From contig NC_059374.1 of assembly GCF_019703515.2 (NCBI RefSeq), forward strand, positions 15,226,245 through 15,290,244: DNA of 64,000 bases, written 5' to 3'. Shown here one piece after another: positions 24,892-36,994 of this stretch. Positions within the stretch are counted from its first letter, which is position 1. Each line of letters starts with the position of its first letter. Below the pieces are notes generated by a model. That model was not told the DNA's origin. It did no database searches and saw nothing but the letters and a program-made list of their open reading frames with translations. The position numbers and the translations under genes are program-made. Source of the stretch: Myxocyprinus asiaticus. Taxonomy: Eukaryota > Chordata > Actinopteri > Cypriniformes > Catostomidae.

Positions 24892-26880
24892 TATAAATAG
24901 GCTTAATTTTCATGAAAGAAATGTCATAAATCAAAATGGTTCTAAAATGTTTACATTTCTTTATACAAAATACAATTCCTTTTTTTATTATTTTTTATTT
25001 TGGTTTTAAATATGACCCAGACGTTTCTGTGAGTTTCACCCTAAAATATTCACCACAAAAATCCTTATATTTAATTCACAGTGAAAGTACTTTTTAGTGG
25101 TTTTAAAGGTTAGAGGGGGTAATGCTGGTGGGTTGAGGAAGGAGATGAGATTTTTAATGTGCCCCTTATATATGTGGGTGGCCCCTGTTCAGTGCTTTTT
25201 AGGGGAGACAGAGGCCCAATGTCATTTACTAATCATTGGCACAACTTGCTTTAAAGTGATAGTTCTCAATATTACAGTTTATATGTGAACTAAACCTAAC
25301 TGTCTAACCACCCTAAATGTTGCATCCTGTTTTACTGAAGTTGCATAATGTAACTTAGTTTGTATGCCATGCATTACAGTATCAGACATTACCCGCTGAC
25401 ATTTAAGGCCAGTGTCACACAGACAGATTCTCCCTCCCTACTAGCCTTAGAAAATCTAGACTTGGACAACCCTCAGGCCTGTAATCCAATGGAGAGGGAT
25501 TTGCATCTTAATGCATTATGGCTTCTTGAAGAGGTGTCTGTATAGCAGTCATGCGGTTCTATTTTCTGCTTTAACAAGAGGACAAGTTGTACATTGATAA
25601 TCGCTGATACATTTACAATTGACAACCTTTCCTAAATGGCAAGTGGTTAATCACCACAAACTATAAGTTAAAGATGCACTACTTTAAGTATTTTTTTTTC
25701 CAACAATGATTTACACCTAACTAAATGAATAGTACTTTTGATTTAAAAAGGGATCCCAAAGACTCCTAAAGAAATGACGATGTTCGCAATATGTCACTGC
25801 TGCCGCACACTAATGCTAAAGTTACCTTTGGTTTGGCACTACATATGGGCAGATTAATTTCTGCCCAAATGGGTCTCAATTAGACCTTTTCCACCGACAT
25901 GGTTCCTGGGCCGGAGCGAATTCCCGAACTGTTCCGCACGTTTCCACTGCAGAAAAGGCCGTTCCAGGATGGAAAAATTGTTTTTGCACTGGTCCCCAAA
26001 GCTTACTGGTCTCTACGCAGGAGATACAGCAAGAAATTATACACACCGGTGTTTGGTGTCCTCTGCAGCTGATCTCAGTAAGTTATTAGATTTGCCAACT
26101 TTGTTAGCTTTCCGTACACTCTTCTCATCTTATTTTGTGCATTGTTTTGTTCAGTAAGGTGATTTCTGACCAGCTAGTCACTTAGTTAGGAAGATTGTGG
26201 CTATCTGTTAAGTAAACCGGTGGGATTCTCAATCAAGACGTAAACATAATATTATATACTATGGCAAATATACAAATCTAACTACACCAATCTGCTACAC
26301 CAATTTTAATAACAATTCCACTGTTACACTTTATAGTACATAGCAAGTTAAGCCCAGTTCATACAAAATAATGTAATTTCGTTACCTGTTGTCTTGAGCG
26401 TAGATGTCATCTCTGGCAATCTTGTTGAGCAATGTAATAATGTTGGGTTGCATTTATCTTTATGTTTAAACATGTCCTCAAAAAGAGAAGTAAAAGGTGT
26501 ACACAAACACTGTGACATGGCATGTTTGTTTATGTTTGAGGTAGTCACGTAAAACTACCTCCACTCTTCGGATTTCAAGTCAGTGGAAAAGCACAGCTGA
26601 TTTACGATAGGCTCCAGATTGCCCCGGCCATGAATCAGCCGAGCACAGGCTCAGCACGAGAACCATCGCAATTTCTGAGGAAAAGCGCTAAATGAGAGCT
26701 TGTTGCAGTACCATATTTGACCACAGATTTCCATTGGAAAAACTGAGGAGTGCTGTGGATACTTGGCCTGCTTTTAAATGCATATGTCACCATTTTGAAC
26801 ACATTTACAGGCAAAAAAAAATTACATTATTGGTAGTATATAGTATTGATCTATTTTCAAGTGGATGAAAACTGCCCATA
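24892..26880. other. Intronic DNA, probable MITE fragments
   Basis: Mostly AT-rich. 25870-25975 (TTTTCCACCGACATGGTTCC, GTTTCCACTGCAGAAAAGGC) and 26565-26640 (AGTCAGTGGAAAAGCACAGC) look like the two ends of one imperfect MITE. No exon recognised. Confidence 0.4.
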
Positions 26881-28140
26881 TAGATGAGCCGTGCCTGCAT
26901 GCGTGGATGTATTTTGGCTTCGCTATACGCAGCACATAATTTTAATTTATTTAAACTGACTTATCTCAGTTCAGAAAACTCTGTACTGTCAGTAAAGGGT
27001 TAAACTTTAGACGCACGGAGTCATATGACAAACAACATGGCGCCGATCACAGCGGAGATTGTCTTTGAGAGAAATGCCAACAAAACTAAATCTAGTAAAA
27101 AAATTAAAACAGCAATAAAAATAAAAATAAAATTACGTTTTTACATTGAAACCTGTTTGAATAAAAAGGATTAGAGTCTTTAGTTACATCGTGAAATGTC
27201 ATGCTGCCAATCACAATGTACACTGTGTGTACTTAACACTATTTTTCTTCAGAAATCCTATATTTACTGTGCATTTTCACAATGAGAATCAATGGGTTCA
27301 TCCAAAAGCTGAAAAATTTTGCTTTTAGATGATTTATAAGAAGTTAGGATGAAAATAAGGTGCATTTTGAACTATTCTGAGACCAGTGCAGACAAACATC
27401 ACACTGGAGGTTAAGTCATTCACTAAATAGGGAGCAAGGGAGCATCCTATAGCTTTCCTATGAAGCCAAGTGCATTCAATCCAAACTTCCTATCAAAAGT
27501 TCAGTTTCAGGCTGCAGATGATGTTTGAACCACTCAACATGTTTGGCAGACATAGGACAATGGTAATCAGTACTTGAATTCAGAAATTATAATGTATAAT
27601 TTTATTTTAACATGGTTGGCAGTGATTGGACAATGCTGGCCATTACTTGTATCAGAAATAATTATGCTAATATCTGATAGGTAAAATGCTTCAGCACTGG
27701 CTATCACTTGTTTATTTGCGAGAACATTGACAAGTTGTTGCCTAAGTAGAAAAAACTTTGTAACAAAAAAGTTAAATCAAGTCAAATATTTTTTATTTGT
27801 ATAGTTTTTTATGTGTGCTTTTCCCAATACACATTGTTCCAAATCAGCTTTACAGAAAATCAGCTGTAATGTCTGAAATGTCTCAAAAACCTGAAAAACC
27901 AACACTCCTGAAAACATAAACAATTTGATTAAAAAAAAATCTGACTTTCTATAGCTTGGTATTATTTACAATTTCATAACTTAGTCCCGCTGTCCACACA
28001 TGTGGACATCGATTTTTAGGAAACTATTTGCTCTAGAATTATTATTTTTTTTATTTTATTTTTATTGCATGTTTATTAGGTGCTACTAGTTACAAATTGA
28101 AAAGGGAAATGGAAAATGCACACAGCAGTCACGCTCAGGT
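26880..28140. repeat. Unclassified dispersed repeat, copy 1
   Basis: 26890-27000 (GCATGCGTGGATGTATTTTG, GTCAGTAAAGGGTTAA) matches 41760-41876, and 27545-28140 (GACAATGGTAATCAGTACTT, CTTAGTCCCGCTGTCCACA, TTATTAGGTGCTACTAGTTA) matches 44378-44760. The order and orientation of the two blocks are the same in both places. A fragment at 27776-27870 belongs to another common fish repeat (GTCAAATATTTTTTATTTGT). No coding capacity; the TTAACCCTTTA motif hints at a piggyBac-like end, unproven. Confidence 0.6.
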
Positions 28141-28405
28141 AAAGCACTATAAGATGAAATCCATCTCATTGTTTGTCATTTGCCAAACGTTTGTCATCCA
28201 GTATACCTTAAAGTACACTAATTGGTTTTTATTATCTACAGCAATCAAACATTTGATCAAACTTTTCTATCCAGTGTAGTGTTATGTTGAGGCCACCCAG
28301 TCCCTTTTTAGAATTTAGGGTTATGTACGAGACATGTAGTGCCTTTTGAAGAAAATCAGCTAAACAGGAAATACTCTCAAGCACTTTTACGTCATTTAAC
28401 ATTTG

Positions 28406-29107
28406 CTCACCACCAGAGGTCCCTCTCGCCCGAGTTCTGGGGGCACCTCGAACTACACTTCCCAGCATGCCAACCTGGACTGATTACACTCACACCTGTT
28501 CCCTATTTCATAGAATATTTAAGCGCTGTTCAAATAGTAATAATTGAGAAGTCTTGTTTTGCTCCTGCTAATGCTTCTGAGCGTTTACTTCTGTTTATAC
28601 TGCCTGTTTCCCACCATTTGATACTCTGCTGCCTGCCTTGTTTACCTGAACTCTTACTGTGATTGTTTTCTGTAACACAGACTCCAGAGAACAGAGGTTA
28701 AGTTCCATCTGCAGTTTAATAGTAAATGTGCAACTCGTAAACAGACAGGCAGGTTGAATCACCAGTAATGGGACAGTGTAGGGAGATGAGATGTAGTAAT
28801 AAACAGGCAATGGTCAGGGCAGGCAGCAAACAATCACAGTAAGAGTCCAGGTAAACAAGGCAGGCAATAGAGTATCAAACGGTGGGAAACAGGCAGAAGT
28901 TGAACGCAGGCAGTTTAAACAGAGGTAAACGCTCAGAAATGTTAGAAGGAGCAAAATAAGACTTGGCAGTGATTACTGTTTGAACAGCGCTTAAATTGTC
29001 TATGAAACAGGGAACAGGTGTGAGTGTAATCAATCCAGGTTGGCATGCTGGGAAATGTAGTTCGAGGTGCCCTCAGAACTCGGGCGAGAGGGACCTCTGG
29101 TGGTGAG
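28406..29107. repeat. Long imperfect inverted repeat (about 270-bp arms, 152-bp loop)
   Basis: The left arm 28406-28672 pairs with the right arm 28825-29107, for example CACCAGAGGTCCCTCTCGCC and ACTCACACCTGTTCCCTAT. Arm identity by eye is high apart from small gaps, including about 25 extra bases in the right arm near 28900. The right arm plus loop (28671-29130) starts TGTAACA and ends TGACA and looks like a solo LTR. Confidence 0.8.
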
Positions 29108-29130
29108 AAGGAGTCCTTGAGTTCATGACA
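28671..29130 (-). mobile_element. Possible solo LTR
   Basis: TG...CA bounded, 460 bp. On the minus strand it begins TGTCATGAACTCAAGGA and contains GAACTACATTTCCCAGCATG, which resembles the ACTACATTACCCAGAAG of the chromovirus LTR above. No 5-bp duplication is seen (TTTTC against GTATC), and the inverted partner lies directly against its left end. Confidence 0.4.
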
Positions 29131-30026
29131 GTATCCATAATGACCTTTACATGACCTCATCAGGGACATTATATCGTCCAGCAACCCGCTGCAGTAGCAT
29201 GTGTGGAATGTCCCAGCAGAGACATCTCACACCTGCATGATCTGTCCGTACCACTATGTCAAGCACATTCCAGCAGTACGAGACACTTCAGAAAGACAGA
29301 GAGGCGACATGTGTGATAAGACTGTTATGGCTGATGCTTTTGTGCTTTCAAGGACAGGAGATCTCTTCTGTAGATTTCTAAGTAATGACATAAAAGCAAA
29401 GTGTGAAAGCATTCTTTAGAAGTTGGGAATGTCTGAATCTTTTTAAAGGGATAGTTCACCCAAAAATTAAAGATTCTGTCATCATTCATTTTACACTCAT
29501 GTCATTGTGTTAATCCAGTATGATCTTTATTCCATGGAACAGAAAGGACAAATTTTGCAGAATATCCTGGCTGATATTTTTCATTCAATGAAAGTGAGAA
29601 GGCATAATAATAATAATAACACAGTAGGTATCATATAAGTAGTCTATACGAATTGTGCATGATATTCCAAGTCGAGAACAAGACAAGACAGGTCTGGGGG
29701 CCATGGGGACCATGGTTTTGATACAATTAACCGAGGTTTTACTACAATAATACTGTAGTATCCATAAAGTAACCATGGTTTTACTATTGTAATATTGTAG
29801 TAACCATGACTGCCATAACCATGGCTAATTTTGTGGTTGCTGTGGGTTTTAGTTCGACTACCATGGTTAACCTTTAATGCATACCTTGGATCTTTAGTGA
29901 CCCAGGACCTCATTGCACCCCATGTACCTCATCCATTTTTTTTTTTGAGTTATGCCCACACCTCTTTAGTATTCCTCAAAATTTCTCTTCTGAATCAAAA
30001 CAAAACAAAACAAAAAATGGCAAAAT

Positions 30027-30090
<64 letters not shown>

Positions 30091-31560
30091 GTTACAATTG
30101 CTTAGTTAGCAAAAGTAATTAGAATCATTAAAGTCCCGAGATATGTAGTGTCTTTTTATTTTTTGTGCTTCCATAATATTTTTATGATTATTTTATATCT
30201 ATATAAGTTTATTACAACAGGATATATATTTATTTATTTATTCCAAGTCAAATGAGTGCAATATTTAAACAAATAAATACTATATCATGTTGATTTTCTA
30301 TGGGACAGTGGTGAATTATCAGTATTCCATTTGTGTGTACATATAATACATGCTTTTTCTTATGTGTTATGTGGGCATTTTGTAGATCCATTTGTGATAG
30401 ATACAAGTGCCGGCCGGGTTGCTAAATACCCAAGTATAATGTCTGGCGAAACACCCATGCATTTAAGGGTTAAACTATGGTTACTGTAATAAAACCATAG
30501 TTAATTTTCATAAGGGAATGTCAAGTCAAATCATTTTTATTTGTATAGCGTTTTTCACAGCAAACATCATTTCAAAGCAGCTTTACAGAAAATTATGCTT
30601 TAACAGGAAAAGCGGTAATATAGTAATGTCTTTGAGTCATAGTAGTGAGGTTTAATAAAAAAATAAAAAAACACATTATTGTAAATCACGCCTTATCTAA
30701 TAGAAAATAATTATATTTATATTTATATTTAGACCTCCAGTGAGCAAGCTTAAGGCGACTGTGGCAAGGAATACAAAACTCCATAAGATGTTGGTTAATG
30801 GAGAAAAATAACCTTGGGGGAAACCAGGCTCACTGTGGGGGCCAGTTCCCCTCTGGCTAATCAGCATGAAAATAATGCCAGTATTAGTTATTTATGTGCA
30901 GTACAAGTCAAGATTTAAAATGAGTAAACTAAGTAAGTGTTAGGGGCCAATGTTTAAACAAAAAGCTTTTGTATTTACTGTAAGATTAATGACCAAAGTC
31001 TTAGAATTTACATTCTTAATTAACTGCGGAAGTGCAAACAGATGCATTGTCTTTTGTTATTTGGCTGATGAAGGCTGCAGTTAATTTATTATCTATGTAT
31101 TCCATTTTAAGAGTGTAGTCCATCCTTTGACCAAGGTGATGCAGGCAGAGGTCAGTAGGGTGCATTGCAGTTTGACTGTAAGCTTGTGACAGATTAATTT
31201 TCTGGTGGAGTCCATCTTAAGTACAAGAATCAGGCAGTGTCCAGTGAAGTATAGACTGAAGTGATATCTGGCTGGCACAGGCTGCAGTTAGTTATCCTCT
31301 ATGAAGTCCATTGTAGTAGACTGAAGTGATGTCACACTAATAAAGTGTACTGTATAACTATCAGCTAATATCAGAAATCAGATATCTAAAAATGTTTTCT
31401 TCTTTAAACAGGTTCAGTGTAGTTACTACTACACTGAATCGTGTAGTATAGCTAACTACTGTTTTAAAAGAGAAGCTTGACTGTAGGTGAATAACTCTTA
31501 AGTTCTAAGTAGCTTGTAGCTTTAAAAGCTACAATTTCAAAGAAGCTTTCCCAACACTGA
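29131..31560. other. Intronic DNA with microsatellite and repeat fragments
   Basis: 29446-29560 is part of a GGGATAGTTCACCCAAAAAT-type MITE. 29700-29880 is rich in ACCATGGTT repeats. 30032-30087 is (CT)n. 30520-30610 and 30720-30890 match a common fish repeat (GTCAAATCATTTTTATTTGT and AGCTTTACAGAAAATTATG). No exon. Confidence 0.5.
30032..30087. repeat. (CT)n microsatellite
   Basis: About 56 bases of pure CT. Confidence 0.97.
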
Positions 31561-31566
31561 TATTAA

Positions 31567-31963
31567 AGGTGCACTCAGAATTTTTTTCCTCAAAAAAGTT
31601 TTACTCCTAAAGTAATTAATGTTTAAACATGTATATAAAATCATGAGCACTCACATGAAATGAAGACTCATATCAGTAACCTTATAAAAGCTGTTTTATT
31701 CTACATGGAGAGGGTCCCCTCATGATGCCTGCCATGTTGAGGTCACATGACCAGTCAAATACTACTCGCTTAATCTCTGTAAATAGCCTGTTATTTGACA
31801 CTTTCACTCTTGGATTAAATTAATCGTGTCTGACTGTGAATAGTGAATTTCTACAATGGCATCTTTGACTGAAAACTACTGATTTTGAATAATGCTGCAT
31901 CCACGCCACTAGGTGTCACTGCAAGTTCTAGATTACACAAGCACAAAGTTACTGAGTGCACCT
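31567..31963. mobile_element. MITE with TAA duplication, 397 bp
   Basis: The ends AGGTGCACTCAG and CTGAGTGCACCT are perfect inverted repeats flanked by TAA (31564-31566, 31964-31966). This is Harbinger-like. It ends 96 bp before exon 3 of the PCP4-like gene. Confidence 0.75.
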
Positions 31964-32059
31964 TAAAGCTGGGATAAGAAAATGTTAACATTGAAAAAAT
32001 TACACACTTTACCGCTTTAATTGTTTCTTTTGTTATTTTGTGTATTTTTTGCTTTGTAG

Positions 32060-32102
32060 TCCGAGGGCCACAGAAGGAACAGCATAGGAGTTTACAGAAA
32101 GA
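32060..32102 (+). CDS. PCP4-like gene, exon 3
   Basis: A 43-nt exon reading SEGHRRNSIGVYRK. The acceptor is TTTGTAG and the donor a consensus GTAAGT. It enters in phase 0 and leaves in phase 1, joining exon 4 in frame. The intron before it is about 15.3 kb and holds the chromovirus/Tc1 nest and several MITEs, one of which ends about 96 bp upstream of this exon. The peptide is basic. Confidence 0.65.
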
Positions 32103-32239
32103 GTAAGTATGAATGAAATTCTTAAAATGTTGGCTAACAAAAAATTGCAAAGAATATCTACATTAAAGTCCCACATAAGACAAAACACACCATTATCTGA
32201 AGTCCAAGTTTATCCATTGTCTTTCCTCTGTTTCTTAAG

Positions 32240-32361
32240 ACACTTCATCCAGTAATGGGTACTCTACTTCAACAGAGTCTTCATCTCCAGACAAGGCAGC
32301 ATCTACTATTCAGAACCAGTACAGAAAGTACCAGCAGAAGAAACAGAAAGATCACAAATGA
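32240..32361 (+). CDS. PCP4-like gene, terminal exon with IQ motif
   Basis: Follows a pyrimidine-rich acceptor (CTTTCCTCTGTTTCTTAAG) and ends at TGA 32359-32361. It encodes NTSSSNGYSTSTESSSPDK, then AASTIQNQYRKYQQKKQKDHK. The last 21 residues form an IQ motif (IQxxxRKxQxKK) that aligns by eye with the C-termini of PCP4/PEP-19 and PCP4L1, small calmodulin-modulating proteins. The acidic stretch that precedes the IQ motif in PCP4 is replaced by a Ser/Thr-rich one. The gene is tail-to-tail with dscaml1, the same orientation as PCP4 beside DSCAM in human (recalled). Four exons give a 110-residue protein. Confidence 0.72.
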
Positions 32362-33103
32362 AATGTCAAGCAAACTATGGTCAACTGTTGACTTTTGAAG
32401 TGTCACTTTTGCACTGATCAAGACCCTGTATTTTCCTCCCTGAACCCAAACCTCAGAAACTGTGCACGTGCAAACCTGGTCTGGTTTCAGTGTTTAAGAG
32501 CAGCTTCAGTGATTGTCACGTATTCTGATTTACAGATTGCTGTCACCTGCACGAACACACACTGTCATACAATGATAAACATTTTACAGCATTTACTGAT
32601 AACGGACACCACAGAGGCACACAAACACTTACAGATTGGAAGATATAAAGATAATTAAGTGTGTTATGCACACAACACAGTGCACAAACATAATATGAAA
32701 AATACACATCTGTTATTTGAAAGAGAGGTGTGTATTTTTCAATCACAAATTTACAGCTAATGCAACTGTAAGAGTGCTTTTTATAAATTGCCATGCCAAT
32801 ATATAATCACATTCAAAAAAACGTTTCATAAAGTCCAAGTTTTCCTCTAAGGTGTAGTGTCATTCTTCCCTCTACTGGTGAACTAGTGGAAGGGATGCAA
32901 AGGAAAAAGTCTTACACCATATCATAGAAGACACTGAATATATACATATCTATGAAAATTCTAAATATTTACAGTAGTTATTCATTTTGAATATACAATA
33001 TAAAACAGAATATGTGACTCTGAATTCATTGAACTTTAGGCTCAGGCACACAGACAGACATACTTATTTTTAACTTTTTAGAATTTCTACTATCATGAAT
33101 TGA

Positions 33104-33136
<33 letters not shown>

Positions 33137-33430
33137 AATAAATATAATTTCTAGTACATTTTGTCACAGCTTGATTTTATTGTGTTCTATCCAATTAAAT
33201 TTGTAAAAAGAAATTAAGTTTAATTAATCCATTTGAGTTGGGGCTACATTAAAACTTTTTGTGGTCTTAATGTAGCATTTATGAGTAGCTTGTAGTGTAG
33301 TGCTTCTTTGATCTGTAAGCAGTAGCAATTAAATTGACAGTGCAACGATTTCACTGCCCTTACACTTGATTACCTGGCATATGCTAATGATTACTAAAAT
33401 AAATTAAGTTGGGCCAACATAAGAACATTT
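32362..33430. other. Probable 3' UTR and flank of the PCP4-like gene
   Basis: No coding structure. It includes a (TAGA)n tract at 33107-33135. I cannot place a convincing poly(A) signal; AATAAA is present at about 33137 within AT-rich DNA. Confidence 0.35.

Positions 33431-33432
<2 letters not shown>

Positions 33433-33463
<31 letters not shown>
33433..33463. repeat. Poly(A) run
   Basis: About 31 consecutive A followed by further A/G-rich sequence. Confidence 0.95.
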
Positions 33464-33465
<2 letters not shown>

Positions 33466-33621
33466 TACCCTCAAAAAAAAGAAAAGAAAGAGAAAAAAAA
33501 AGAAAATTATTTTTGCACTCTAATCTCTGTCTTGGCTAGTGCAGATGCAATTGAAACTTTGTAACGTAGCACTTTTCATGTTACTGTCTCCTTAAGATGA
33601 ATCACTTATGTTGTATCCTTC

Positions 33622-33690
33622 CCCATTTTGTTAGCTGCTTTGAATAAAAGTGTCTGCTAAATGAATAAATGTAAACGTAAATGTAAAACC
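33622..33690 (+). repeat. SINE 3' tail fragment
   Basis: GCTTTGAATAAAAGTGTCTG then CTAAATGAATAAATGTAAA, the same tail as in the SINE at 40518-40675, here without the tRNA-like head. Confidence 0.65.
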
Positions 33691-33727
33691 TTAGTAAATT
33701 GAGTTTGACGAACCTAATGGAGTTGAG

Positions 33728-34770
33728 TTAAAGGTATATTTCGGATTCAGTATAAGTTAAGATCAATCAACAGCATTTGTGGCATAATATTGATAACCAC
33801 AAAGATTAATTTTGACTTGATTTCTTCCCTTTTTCTCCCCAATTTGGAATGCCCAATTCCCAATGCACTCTAAGTCCTCGTAGTGACTCGCCTCAATCCT
33901 CCGCATGTGAGACCATCAACCTGCACATCTTATCATGTGGCTTGTTGAGTGTGTTACCGTGGAGACATAGCACGTGTGGAGGCTTCACACTATTCTCCGC
34001 GGCATCCACGCTCAACTCACCACGCGCCCCACCGAAAGCTAACCACATTATAGCAACCACGAGGAGGTAACCCCATTTGACTCTACGCACCCTAGCAACC
34101 GGGCCAATTTGGTTGCTTAGGAGACCTGGCTGGAGTCATTCAGCACACCCTGGATTTGAACTCGCGACTCCAGGAGTGGTAGTCAGCGTCTTTACTCGCT
34201 GAGCTACCCAGACCCCTGCCCCTCCTTTTCTTTAAAAAAAAAAAGAAAAAAAAAAAGAAAAAAAAAAAGAAAATCCGTGTTTCAGTGAGGCATTTGCAAT
34301 GGAAGTGAATGGGGCCAATTTGTAAGCGTTAAAATCTATTTAAAAGTATAGCCACAAGACATAAACAATATGTTGTGTTAACATGATTTTAGTGTAATAA
34401 AATCGCTTATTAACCTTTTCTGTTTAAAATCATAGCCAGTTTTACAACTTCCTTGCCATGAAGATGTATTGTCAACAAAACCCTAAAATGACTGTAAAAA
34501 TTATGATTTAAAAACTTTACGGTTCAAATAATACATGAGCCTTAACAGAGGAATTAATGTAAATAATTTTATAAAATTATAAGTTACACATTTCCGTTTT
34601 TAAACCCTCCAAAAATTGGCCCCATTTACCTCCATTGTAAATGCGTTTTTTTTGTTTTTTTTTTAAATAAAAAAGGAGGGACGAGTCAAACATTTTTATG
34701 GTAATCAACATTATGCTACAAATGTTTTTGATTGAGCTTCATTAATATAGAACCCGGAATATTCCTTTAA
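33728..34770. mobile_element. TTAA-flanked fold-back element carrying a SINE
   Basis: Bounded by TTAA (33728-33731, 34767-34770), with inverted ends AAGGTATATTTCGG and CCGGAATATTCCTT and further inverted text (GATCAATCAACAGCATTTGT against ACAAATGTTTTTGATTGAGC). It is interrupted by a SINE at 33836-34218. A shorter relative is at 52230-52645. piggyBac-like by target, not proven. Confidence 0.65.
33836..34218 (-). mobile_element. tRNA-derived SINE
   Basis: On the minus strand the head has an A box (GGGTAGCTCAGCGAGTAAAG, 34189-34209) and a B box (GAGTTCAAATCC, 34152-34163), followed by about 300 bp of body. An A-rich run adjoins its 5' side on the plus map. It is not a functional tRNA gene: the cloverleaf arms do not pair well. 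Confidence 0.75.
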
Positions 34771-34892
34771 AACTAGTACACTGATTAAACCTAATCCAAC
34801 TAAATTATGTTTATGTTAAACTGGCATAATCTGAATGAAATTCATTAAATTGCTTGTAAACCTTTCTCTAATTAAATTAAGGGTAATGAGTG

Positions 34893-34940
<48 letters not shown>

Positions 34941-34941
34941 T
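34893..34941. repeat. (GATA)n microsatellite
   Basis: About 49 bases of GATA units close to the suspected dscaml1 poly(A) site. Confidence 0.95.
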
Positions 34942-36698
34942 GGGGAATAAATCACACAACGGACAAGACAGCATTCATAGAAAGATAGCTTTATTGCACA
35001 AGGTGTTGGAGTACTCTTTTTCTGTTTTTGTTTTGTTTTTATAGAAAAAAAAAACTGTATATTTAAACACAAGCAATTGCAAATTGAAGCAACTTTTTTC
35101 ATAAAAGTTTAGGAATCCCCCTCTGCATTTTTTTCAACATTTTTTTTTTGTTTTTTTTTTTTTTGTTGTTGTTGTCCCTTTTAGTTATTTGTCTCCTTTT
35201 CCTTATTCTTTTAATAACCAGCAAAAGATTCAGAGCATGCAATGCCATTTTTCTTCAAGTTAACCAAAAGGTAGAAACAAAACCAAAGTAAAAACAAACA
35301 AAACAACCAACAACATAAATGAGTAAAAATATAAGACAAATTATAAAAAGGAGAAAATAAATCAAACGCCAGACATCTTTTCCGTCTGGGTTTCTGTGCT
35401 CCATTCAAAAATCAATGTGTAAACTATTTTTTGTTAGATTTTAATATTTTTTTGTCTTTTTAATCCCCTCACATTTAAAGTTAAACCTTTAACCAGACAT
35501 AATTGTGCCCTGGTTGCTAATGGAGATGTCGAAAATAGTAATTATTTATACAAAACAGTTTCGTATATACAAGAGTCTTTATTTGTAGATTAGAAATTAT
35601 GCTGACATGGACGTCTAGGGTATAGCAGGACATTTTTCTTGGTTGAGGAAAAGGGGCTGATCGGATTATCTGGGCGGGGAAAACAGACGTGTGGGGGTGG
35701 AGTTCTATTCCTGACTCCGCCCAATATCCACACAGCTTCTGCTGTGATTGGTTGGAGCTCGGGGGTCCCTGATTCAACTGACTAAACAGGCCTGCCCCGT
35801 TGCGCAACACAACTGCATTTTTTCCCAACATAAACATCGGATAAAAAAACTAAGTTGGTCACAACTTATTTTTTTTTAATTTATCTTTTTTATTTTTTTT
35901 ATAAATAATGCAACCAAAAAATCTAATTTTTTATAAGTCAGCAACTGTCCTTTAAATATTAAAAACATGAGGGATGTGGGTGATCTCTGGGGTGGTTTTG
36001 GGAATATTTCACAAGATGTTTCACCTGAAAAGGCATGATTACTAAATACTGATATAGATATTGGTCTAATCCTAATAAAACATGTTTATGGCAAAATGCA
36101 CTGGGCAAGTCCGCCATCAGACGGACACAATAACCCAGTAAGTGGGCATTTGAGCAGCAATAAGAGGAACACATACTTCCTTGAATGTTTTTAAAACACT
36201 TTAGAAAGTCCACATTCGTTGCAACTCTGTTTTAGTTGTATTAGTTCTGGGTTATCAAATTTATTCATCTTACACAAACTTTGGGATACACTGTAACACA
36301 ATCCTAATTAATAAAGCCACCAATATAACATCTCCTGGTAAGTCAACATGTTTTCTTCATATGCCACAAATAGATTCAAGATATATAATCATTCAATCAG
36401 CTCAATTTTAAACCCAACACAACACATCCCATCTCTGTACCTTTGAAAGATCTGTTGATTCCAATCATGCTAACATGGGGTATGATCAAACGGCTGCATA
36501 TAACTGAATCCTGCTGTAAAAAAACAATACATGTGTGCTATATCCTGTGCTGACATTTGCAGGGGTTAGGTGTTGAAAGTTACCAATATAAATACCTGGT
36601 ACATAAATGTATCTGATCTTTCCCCTGATATATAAAATCTGACTTATCAGAAGTGCTGAAAGCTTGGATGCTCAAAGTAACAGGAGAGATCTCACATT

Positions 36699-36994
36699 GA
36701 AGGGATAGTTCACCCCAAAATGAAAATTTGGTCATAATTTACTCAGCTATATGTTTTACCAAACCCATTTGACTTTCTTCTGTGGAACACAAAAGGATAG
36801 AATATTAGTCACCAATCACTTTCACTGTATGGAAAAAAGATGCAATGAAAGTAAATGGTGAATGAGACTAACACACTCAACTGCCTAACATGTCCTTTTG
36901 TGTTCCAGGGTAAAAAGAAAGTCATACAGGCTTGGAACAAAATAAGGGTTTATAAATTACAGAATTTTTATTTTTGGGTGAACTATCACTTTAA
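36699..36994. mobile_element. Small fold-back MITE (GGGATAGTTCACC type)
   Basis: Starts GAAGGGATAGTTCACCCC and ends GGGTGAACTATCACTTTA, its inverse. About 296 bp. Related fragments occur at 9095-9260, 29446-29560 and up to 51037. Possibly the type called Angel in teleosts (recalled, uncertain). Confidence 0.7.

Noticed and set aside
25360..25545. Possible extra exon (SVTQTDSPSLLALENLDLDN...)
   Set aside because: The frame looks protein-like for about 45 codons but has no convincing acceptor/donor pair in phase with the neighbouring exons and no family match I recognise.
29700..29880. Clustered CCATGG/ACCATGGTT palindromes as a regulatory array
   Set aside because: The text is repetitive and typical of decayed fish MITE sequence; nothing ties it to regulation.
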